DNA of 36,102 nucleotides, taken from NCBI GenBank assembly GCA_035934535.1, contig DASYXS010000114.1:1-36102 (forward strand). The letters are read 5' to 3'. The number at the start of each line of letters is the position of its first letter. Positions within the stretch are counted from its first letter, which is position 1. This DNA comes from DASSJF01 sp035934535. Its GTDB lineage: Bacteria > Sysuimicrobiota > Sysuimicrobiia > Sysuimicrobiales > Segetimicrobiaceae. The translations under genes were made by a program, and so were the position numbers. Positions 31,386-36,102 of this stretch are shown here, one piece after another. The notes below the pieces were generated by a model. The model did not search any database, had not been told where the DNA came from, and saw nothing but the letters and a program-made list of their open reading frames with translations.

Positions 31386-31744
31386 ATGAGGAACGTTGTT
31401 TTGGTTCACGGTGGTTTTGTAGACGGCGCAGGCTGGGAGGGCGTCTATAAGATCCTGAAAAGGGACGGCTACAATGTCAATATCGTCCAGAACCCGACGA
31501 TATCGTTGGGGGGGCGACGTCGCGGCTACCAAGCTCATCCTTGCAGCGCAGGACGCCCCAGCGATTCTTGTCGGACACTCCTACGGTGGAGCAGTGATCA
31601 CTGAAGCCGGCAACGACCTGAAGGTCGCGAAGCTCGTGTATATCGCCGCGTTTGCCCCGGATGAGGGCGAATCCGTGAACGCACTCATCAAGGATCCGCC
31701 ACCAGGCGCACCCGTGCCACCGATCCTACCTCCGCAGGACGGTT
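31386..31744 (+). pseudogene. Alpha/beta hydrolase, frameshifted and cut off by IS insertion
   Basis: From ATG 31386, after GGAGG, the frame reads MRNVVLVHGGFVDGAGWEGV and continues to NPTISLGG. At a run of seven G (31508-31514) the coding frame jumps; in the next frame DVAATKLILAAQDAPAILVG, the nucleophile motif GHSYGG, AGNDLKVAKLVYIAAFAPDEGES and PPPGAPVPPILPPQDG follow. Removing one G would join both parts into one alpha/beta hydrolase. Homology stops at the IS3-family terminal repeat (31745), so the C-terminal half with the catalytic His is lost. I did not find it downstream. Confidence 0.8.
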
Positions 31745-31771
31745 TGAAGTTGACCCGGTTTCGTGGACACC
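31745..31771 (+). repeat. IS3-type left terminal repeat
   Basis: TGAAGTTGACCCGG then TTTCGTGGACACC. Its reverse complement resembles 34226-34252 (CCACGGAACCGGGTTAACTTCA), with a handful of mismatches, mostly near the inner end. Confidence 0.75.
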
Positions 31772-31805
31772 TATCGTTGGGGCAATGGCCCGGGGGAGGT
31801 CCACG

Positions 31806-32123
31806 ATGGGACGGAGGAAGCTACCCTACCCGCCGGAGTTCCGGGAGGAAGCCGTTCGGCTCGTCCGGGACGGCGGGAAGTCGATCGGGCAGGTCGCCAA
31901 GGATCTGGGAATCGCCGATCAGTCGCTCCGGAACTGGGTCACGCAATCGGATCTTGATACCGGCCGGCGCACCGACGGTCTGACGACCGAGGAACGCGCC
32001 GAGTTGCGCCGCCTCCGCCGTGAAAACCGGGTCCTCAAGGAAGAACGGGCGATTTTAGTAAAAGCCGCAGCCTTCTTCGCGCAGGAGACCCACTCGAAGC
32101 CCGGGCGGCCTTCGAGTTCGTAA
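31806..32123 (+). CDS. IS3-family transposase OrfA
   Basis: This 105-residue DNA-binding subunit has an N-terminal HTH of the transposase_8 type (RKLPYPPEFREEAVRLVRDG, then IGQVAKDLGIADQSLRNWV) and a leucine-zipper-like helix, LRRLRRENRVLKEERAIL, for multimerisation. ATG 31806 follows GGAGG. The end, KAAAFFAQET, is where IS3 elements shift by -1 to make the OrfAB fusion; the -1 frame is open there through GTAAAAGCC near 32058 and joins orfB, but the slippery run is shorter than the usual A6G. Confidence 0.9.
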   Translation: MGRRKLPYPPEFREEAVRLVRDGGKSIGQVAKDLGIADQSLRNWVTQSDLDTGRRTDGLTTEERAELRRLRRENRVLKEERAILVKAAAFFAQETHSKPGRPSSS

Positions 32124-32155
32124 AGCGAGAGAAGGCCAGCCACTCGGTCACCACC

Positions 32156-32980
32156 ATGTGCGACGTCCTGGGTGTCTCTCCCAGCGGTTTCTATGCGTGG
32201 CAGGATCGACCACGGTCGGCCCGCGCGCAGGCGGACGCCGCGCTGCAGGAGCAGATCCAGACAATCTTCACACGGAGTCGGCGGACCTACGGGGCACCGC
32301 GGGTGCATGCCGAACTGCAGGCGCTAGGCGTGCGGTGCGGCCGCAAGCGCGTAGCCCGCCTGATGCGTGATGCTGGCCTCGTCGGCGCGCATCGGCGCCG
32401 TCCGCCGCGGACGACTTGGCGCGACCGCGACGCCGCGCCCGCCCCTGACCTGGTGCAGCGCCACTTCACGACGCCGGCGCCGAATCGCCTCTGGGTGGCG
32501 GACATCACGTACGTGGGGACCGGCGCCGGCTGGCTGTACCTTGCGGTCGTGCTGGATGTCTTCAGCCGCCGGGTGGTCGGCTGGGCAATGAGCGCGCTGC
32601 TGGAGACGATGCTGGTGCTGAATGCGCTCAATATGGCGCTGTGGAATCGACGACCGGCCGCAGGTGTGGTCCACCATTCCGATCGCGGAGTCCAGTACAC
32701 CAGCCTGGCGTACGGCCGGCGGTGTCAAGAAGCCGGCGTAGTGCCCTCGATGGGCAGTGCCGGCGATGCGTACGACAACGCGATCGCGGAAGCGTTCTTT
32801 GCCACGCTGGAGACGGAGCTGCTCGACCGCCAGCGTTTCATCGACCGCGGGACGGCGCGTCGGGCACTGTTCGACTACATCGAGGGGTGGTACAACCCGC
32901 ACCGTCGCCATTCAGCCTTGGAGTACTGCTCACCGGCGGAGTTCGAAAGGAGGTGGGAAGAGCGGAGCGTGGTAGCCTAA
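32156..32980 (+). CDS. IS3-family transposase OrfB (DDE integrase core)
   Basis: This frame of about 275 residues contains the rve integrase fold. The HTH_21 segment has RRTYGAPRVHAELQ, the first Asp is in WVADITYVGTG, the second Asp in VHHSDRGVQYTS, and the catalytic Glu in DAYDNAIAEAFFATLETELL. The C-terminal YNPHRRHSALEY motif closes the domain. The frame is open upstream of the ATG into orfA, so the functional product is likely an OrfAB fusion. All catalytic residues are kept. The last 84 bases (32897-32980) recur exactly at 34136-34219. Confidence 0.92.
   Translation: MCDVLGVSPSGFYAWQDRPRSARAQADAALQEQIQTIFTRSRRTYGAPRVHAELQALGVRCGRKRVARLMRDAGLVGAHRRRPPRTTWRDRDAAPAPDLVQRHFTTPAPNRLWVADITYVGTGAGWLYLAVVLDVFSRRVVGWAMSALLETMLVLNALNMALWNRRPAAGVVHHSDRGVQYTSLAYGRRCQEAGVVPSMGSAGDAYDNAIAEAFFATLETELLDRQRFIDRGTARRALFDYIEGWYNPHRRHSALEYCSPAEFERRWEERSVVA
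32897..32980 (+). repeat. 84-bp exact direct repeat, copy 1
   Basis: The 3' end of orfB including its TAA. It is identical to 34136-34219, 1239 bases away, as far as I can read. Confidence 0.9.
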
Positions 32981-32999
32981 CCAAAGCATCGACTGGGAT

Positions 33000-33014
33000 A
33001 GCCGAAAACCGGCT
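33000..33014 (+). other. Short hairpin after orfB
   Basis: AGCCG (33000-33004) and CGGCT (33010-33014) pair around AAAAC, 20 bases past the transposase stop. There is no T tract, so termination is doubtful. Confidence 0.25.
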
Positions 33015-33086
33015 CCGCGCATGGGGGAGCGCCCTCGGGGTGATACTCGAAATTGCCCGCGCGGTAGCCAATTGGAGGAGGCCACC

Positions 33087-33977
33087 GTGACGACGCGGCA
33101 ACCTGCCTCGGTGCTCGTCGGAACGCTCCCGATTGATGATGGCGCTCAGGTTTTCTACGCAAAAGATCAACAGTTCTTCTCGCGGGCTGGCATCGATGTG
33201 AATATCCGCGCGATGGCAAACGGGCCTGACATCGTGGCAGCTGCTGCAGCTGGGGATATTGACGTAGGATTTTCGAACCTGTTCGCACTTGCCGCCGCGT
33301 TCACACGCGGCGTGCAACTACGGCTTATCGCTCCAGGTCAGCTATTTAATGCCCTGGCACAATCGCTAGCGATTATCGTACTGACGGATGCTCCCTACCG
33401 CACCGGGAAGGATCTCAACGGCAAGAAGATCGGTGTGAGAGTACCCCATAGCCTTGTCGGCGTCGGCGCCAAAGCGTGGGTCGATCAATACGGCGGCGAT
33501 TCGAACACGATCCAACTCGTGTCGCTGCCGGGCGAGCGACACGCCGAGGCCCTCGAGCAAGGAGAGGTGGACGCTGTCAGCACGTCGCTCACCGACGTAC
33601 CAGTCCCGGAGAATGGGACGAAACGAATCATCGGTTACCCAACCCACGCGATTGCACCGGGTTTCATCGGTGCCGGATGGTACGCACGGACCGATTGGAT
33701 CGAGGCGCATCGCGACGTGGCTTGCCGGTACGCCGAGGCCATTGTGCAGGCTGGCCGGTGGGCAAATGCGCATCAAACCGAGTCCGGCCAAATCCTGATG
33801 AAGTATACTCACCTGAGCCCGGAAGGATTGGCCGCCATCAGCAAACATCGCGTACGCTACGGCGAAGTTCTTGATCCCGCACTAATCGATCCCCTGATCG
33901 CCGTCGCTGCTCGCTACAAAGTCATTCCGAGGGTGTTCCCGGCACACGAGCTAGTCGCTGCTAACCTCTATCCTTAG
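33087..33977 (+). CDS. NitT/TauT-type substrate-binding protein without signal peptide
   Basis: This 296-residue protein has the NMT1/ABC binding-protein fold: VLVGTLPIDDGAQVFYAKDQ at the very start, AAAAGDIDVGFSNLFALAAAF, DLNGKKIGVRVPHSL and LEQGEVDAVSTS. It begins directly with the mature domain after six residues; the export signal and lipobox normal for this family are missing, so as written it would stay in the cytoplasm. GTG 33087 follows a strong GGAGGAG ribosome site. No permease or ATPase adjoins. Base composition is less GC-rich than the core genes. It is sandwiched between IS3 transposase sequences, so it is probably a captured passenger. Confidence 0.8.
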   Translation: MTTRQPASVLVGTLPIDDGAQVFYAKDQQFFSRAGIDVNIRAMANGPDIVAAAAAGDIDVGFSNLFALAAAFTRGVQLRLIAPGQLFNALAQSLAIIVLTDAPYRTGKDLNGKKIGVRVPHSLVGVGAKAWVDQYGGDSNTIQLVSLPGERHAEALEQGEVDAVSTSLTDVPVPENGTKRIIGYPTHAIAPGFIGAGWYARTDWIEAHRDVACRYAEAIVQAGRWANAHQTESGQILMKYTHLSPEGLAAISKHRVRYGEVLDPALIDPLIAVAARYKVIPRVFPAHELVAANLYP

Positions 33978-34094
33978 CGCAAATACAACGATGCCCAACC
34001 TCGGCCCGTCCGTGCTCCATGGATTATGCTTCGGGTTTGCTTCCTCTCAATGCGACGTGTGAGCACGCGCGAAAAGGGACCTGGGGGCCAAAAT

Positions 34095-34219
34095 CGCCAC
34101 CGCTTCATCGACCGAGGCACACCGCGTCGGGCGCTCCGCACCGTCGCCATTCAGCCTTGGAGTACTGCTCACCGGCGGAGTTCGAAAGGAGGTGGGAAGA
34201 GCGGAGCGTGGTAGCCTAA
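34095..34219 (+). pseudogene. Remnant of a second IS3-family orfB
   Basis: 34095-34134 resembles 32828-32867 of the intact orfB with scattered differences. A stretch of about 28 bases is then missing, and 34136-34219 is identical to the intact copy. The deletion is not a multiple of three, so the remnant encodes no working protein. The contrast between a diverged front and an identical tail suggests recombination between copies. Confidence 0.8.
34136..34219 (+). repeat. 84-bp exact direct repeat, copy 2
   Basis: Identical to 32897-32980. It ends with the same TAA and is then followed by a different flank leading into the right terminal repeat. Confidence 0.9.
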
Positions 34220-34225
34220 TGCATC

Positions 34226-34252
34226 ACTCTCCACGGAACCGGGTTAACTTCA
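34226..34252 (-). repeat. IS3-type right terminal repeat
   Basis: ACTCTCCACGG then AACCGGGTTAACTTCA. Reverse-complemented it matches most of the left repeat at 31745-31771. It supplies the right end that the first IS lacks. Confidence 0.7.
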
Positions 34253-34253
34253 C

Positions 34254-34514
34254 TTATTCACCCTCTATCGATTCGATGATGTACTCTATTATTCGCCCCA
34301 TGCTCACGCACGAAAGAGGCATTTGAGACACTTTCCTGCGTTTGCCTTTGAACCCACGAGCGGTGCGAATGACATGTTCAAATGGTTGATGGAAGACTTC
34401 GAAGAACTTATCGATAGAGATAGTAAACTGCTGCTGAGTTTGCCATGAAGGGCCAAAGATCACTATACCAAAGGCTGTCATTACCGGGGGCCTCTGCAAA
34501 GGGAAGGAAGTCAC
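34254..34514 (-). CDS. Small uncharacterised protein, low-GC
   Basis: This 86-residue frame contains FGIVIFGPSWQTQQQFTISI and KFFEVFHQPFEHVIRTARGF, with a basic middle and an acidic end (IEYIIESIEGE). I recognise no family. Codon use is visibly more AT-rich than the core genes. No strong ribosome site is seen. It may be a fragment of a larger gene cut by the adjoining IS end, two bases away. Confidence 0.3.
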   Translation of the reverse strand: MTSFPLQRPPVMTAFGIVIFGPSWQTQQQFTISIDKFFEVFHQPFEHVIRTARGFKGKRRKVSQMPLSCVSMGRIIEYIIESIEGE

Positions 34515-34742
34515 GGACTGAAACAGTGATCCAAGAAACCGCCGCTAAGATTGGGGGGCGGAGGATACCACGACCCACGCTCGCGTCACTATGAGCGCAC
34601 AGTTAGTTGGCGTCGGCACCGGCACTTACGCTGACCGCTTCCAAAGTCGGGCCGGGACCCCCCGCCCCGAAGTGTCTTGCACGAAAGAGTTCACTCAGTG
34701 GTTGTTTGTCCAGATGGCTTAGCCGATCGGGGGGTAATTAAT
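34515..34742. other. Intergenic stretch, nothing recognised
   Basis: A mixed-composition region with a run of G near 34551 and of C near 34660. I see no gene, RNA or repeat here. Confidence 0.35.
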
Positions 34743-35009
34743 ATGCAAACACCCAAAAAGCCTACCGGCGTAGCCCTGATGTCCGGTGTCGTCGGTCTTG
34801 TGGGCGTACTTGTCGGTGCCGCTATACCAATTTATTATCAAAGCTATTGGCCAGGAAGTATGATGGTGACGACTGGCACACCTCTCGACGACGTCCGTCA
34901 TGTCGCTCCGCCCAGACTCCGCTCCACTCCGGAGCTAGGTGGGACGTCGGAGACCTTCCCCCTCTACCGCTCGCCGGCGTGTCGTAGGTCAGTGATCCTG
35001 TCACCCTAA
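34743..35009 (+). CDS. Small one-helix membrane protein, probably truncated
   Basis: This 88-residue frame starts at ATG 34743 after a G-rich possible ribosome site. It begins MQTPKKPTGVALMSGVVGLV and has one hydrophobic helix (about 10-35) ending IPIYYQSYW. After about residue 45 the composition turns Arg/Ser/Pro-rich without pattern, as if sequence from the neighbouring mobile element had replaced its end. Function unknown. Confidence 0.35.
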   Translation: MQTPKKPTGVALMSGVVGLVGVLVGAAIPIYYQSYWPGSMMVTTGTPLDDVRHVAPPRLRSTPELGGTSETFPLYRSPACRRSVILSP

Positions 35010-35014
35010 CGGGT

Positions 35015-36102
35015 CTATGAAAATGGCACCGTCGGGGCCTCCGATGCTTTTCGCCGGGCGGTGGCAAGGAGCGGTCGCCGCCATGGATGATCGACAGGCG
35101 GTGGTGTGTACTGTCTGGGGTGCGGCAGGGCCGCGGCCATTGGTGGCGTCCGGCGGATGGGGCGACGTGGGGCGAGCAACCGCCTCACGCTGAGCTGCTG
35201 GCCGCGGTAATAGACGGCCAGGGTGCCATTCAAGTGCGCATGGACGTCGACCCGAGCACCGGCATAGCTGCGGCCCTTGGGCCCTGGCCGGAGTTGCAGC
35301 AGCGTGCCGTCGAGCTGCAGCGTATTGTCGTGGCCGACCGTGCGGCGATGTTTGAAGCAACAAATGCGCTCGAGGTGGGCCGGTGCGGGGCGCCACGCCG
35401 GCGCGGGGTCAGCGGGCGGCTGCGCGAAGCGGGCATTGTAGCGTGGGAGAAAGCGCTCGAGCATGCGCTGCGCGTCGGCGAGCGAGCAGGCGTGCGCGAG
35501 CCGGAGTTCGACCACGAGGCGGTCTTGGAAGGTGCCGAAGAGACGCTCGACCCGGCCCTTGCCCTCGGGGGAGGAGGCGGGGATCCAGCGGATGCCGAGT
35601 TCATGCAGGGCGCGGCCGAGCTGGGTGGAGGGGATGGCACCCTCGAGTTGGAGGGCGCGGCTTTGGGGCGTGCGCGGATCGCGGTGAAATAGGCCGTGGC
35701 GGTCGGTGTAGGCGGCGACGGGGACGCCATCGCGTTGGATGAGGTGCCGCAGCAAGAGGAAGTAGCCGTGGGCATCTTCCTGGGGGCGGAAGACGGCCGC
35801 GAGGACTTCGCCGGTGGCGTCATCGATGGCGGCATGGAGGACGAGACGCGGCCCGCGGTCCTCGAGCCAAGGATGGTGACTGCCGTCCATTTGGACGAGG
35901 AGGCCCGCCTGCGGCATGCGCTCGCGCCGGCGGCGATGCCGTGGGGGGCGACGTTTTCGCGGGCTGCCGATGCCGGCGGTGCGCAGGAGCCGTTGCACGG
36001 TCTTGCGGGACACGCGGATGCCATGGCGCTCGGCCAGCAACTCGGTAAGGTGGTGATCGTTCACGCCGGCGTAGGTGGTGCGGGCCAGTGTCAGGATCCG
36101 CG
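35015..36102 (-). CDS. ISNCY-type (IS1202-like) transposase, 5' end beyond window
   Basis: A transposase frame that is open to the right edge. An N-terminal HTH (RHGIRVSRKTVQRLLRTAGI) is followed by a DDE core with Asp in LLVQMDGSHHPWLE, Asp in YTDRHGLFH and Glu in SSPEGKGRVERLFGTFQDRL, and a C-terminal beta-rich part. This arrangement fits ISNCY/IS1202-like elements. A GTG at 36064 could be a start, but the frame continues with LARTTYAGV, which looks like more of the HTH region, so the gene is probably cut by the window. The left terminus of the element should lie near 34990-35015 but I cannot define its repeat. Confidence 0.85.
   Translation of the reverse strand, partial: RILTLARTTYAGVNDHHLTELLAERHGIRVSRKTVQRLLRTAGIGSPRKRRPPRHRRRRERMPQAGLLVQMDGSHHPWLEDRGPRLVLHAAIDDATGEVLAAVFRPQEDAHGYFLLLRHLIQRDGVPVAAYTDRHGLFHRDPRTPQSRALQLEGAIPSTQLGRALHELGIRWIPASSPEGKGRVERLFGTFQDRLVVELRLAHACSLADAQRMLERFLPRYNARFAQPPADPAPAWRPAPAHLERICCFKHRRTVGHDNTLQLDGTLLQLRPGPKGRSYAGARVDVHAHLNGTLAVYYRGQQLSVRRLLAPRRPIRRTPPMAAALPHPRQYTPPPVDHPWRRPLLATARRKASEAPTVPFS

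Larger units (their letters stand above)
31745..32980 (+). mobile_element. IS3-family insertion sequence, right end missing
   Basis: The left end carries the terminal repeat TGAAGTTGACCCGG followed by TTTCGTGGACACC (31745-31771). orfA and orfB follow in the -1 frame arrangement typical of the family. Directly after the orfB stop (32978-32980) the sequence departs and no matching right repeat is present until 34226-34252, beyond a passenger region. No target duplication is visible. It interrupts the alpha/beta hydrolase gene. Confidence 0.8.

Noticed and set aside
1..36102. CRISPR arrays, tRNA or rRNA genes, prophage structural genes
   Set aside because: I saw no regularly spaced repeats, no cloverleaf with a TTCGANNC arm, and no phage proteins.

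Overview
The window is a GC-rich bacterial chromosome segment. It is packed with short operons whose genes often overlap by 1-4 bases (ATGA or GTGA junctions) and often start with GTG. MurT/GatD (amidation of lipid II), an NlpC/P60 hydrolase, a DtxR-type metal regulator and the PrkA-YhbH-SpoVR trio point to a Gram-positive-like (monoderm) environmental bacterium, such as a relative of Actinomycetota, Chloroflexota or an uncultured high-GC phylum. No rRNA or other phylogenetic marker is present, so the taxon stays open.

Layout, 1-10.9 kb. A nitrate/sulfonate/taurine-type ABC importer (end of the binding protein, permease, ATPase) is coupled to a ureohydrolase of the agmatinase/arginase family. 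A minus-strand operon follows: XRE regulator, HisC-type aminotransferase, urocanate hydratase, rhomboid protease. A small divergent XRE protein and an LD-carboxypeptidase come next. A clear sigma-A promoter with a DtxR/MntR-like operator then drives a metal regulator, an unusual NRAMP-family transporter and a small one-helix membrane protein.

Layout, 10.9-18.4 kb. A near-consensus promoter starts a leader of about 440 nt in front of prkA. The leader can form a long-range closing helix, an internal helix, a possible 9-bp pseudoknot, a GNRA hairpin, and then a UUCG-capped hairpin followed by T-rich sequence. This looks like an undescribed cis-regulatory RNA with an attenuator, and it is the most interesting feature of the window. 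prkA, yhbH and spoVR follow in order. Next is a coupled P1 peptidase-DUF402-SDR operon, then a bifunctional-nuclease-family protein on the minus strand.

Layout, 18.6-29.2 kb. Genes here are an NlpC/P60 hydrolase, murT-gatD, a minus-strand Uma2/SRPBCC pair, an acyl-CoA synthetase with an FMN-dependent alpha-hydroxyacid oxidase, an LLM flavin oxidoreductase, a PLP decarboxylase and a DUF318-type permease.

Layout, 29.3-36.1 kb. This is an accessory region with less uniform base composition. It holds an orphan MoxR-like ATPase, remnants of a monooxygenase and of an alpha/beta hydrolase (frameshifted in a G7 run and cut off), an IS3-family element, a solitary binding protein without a signal peptide, and a second IS3 remnant carrying an exact 84-bp repeat of the first transposase's 3' end and an IS-like terminal repeat. 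Two small low-GC ORFs follow, then an ISNCY-type transposase running off the window edge. It reads as a gene graveyard built by repeated insertion and deletion.
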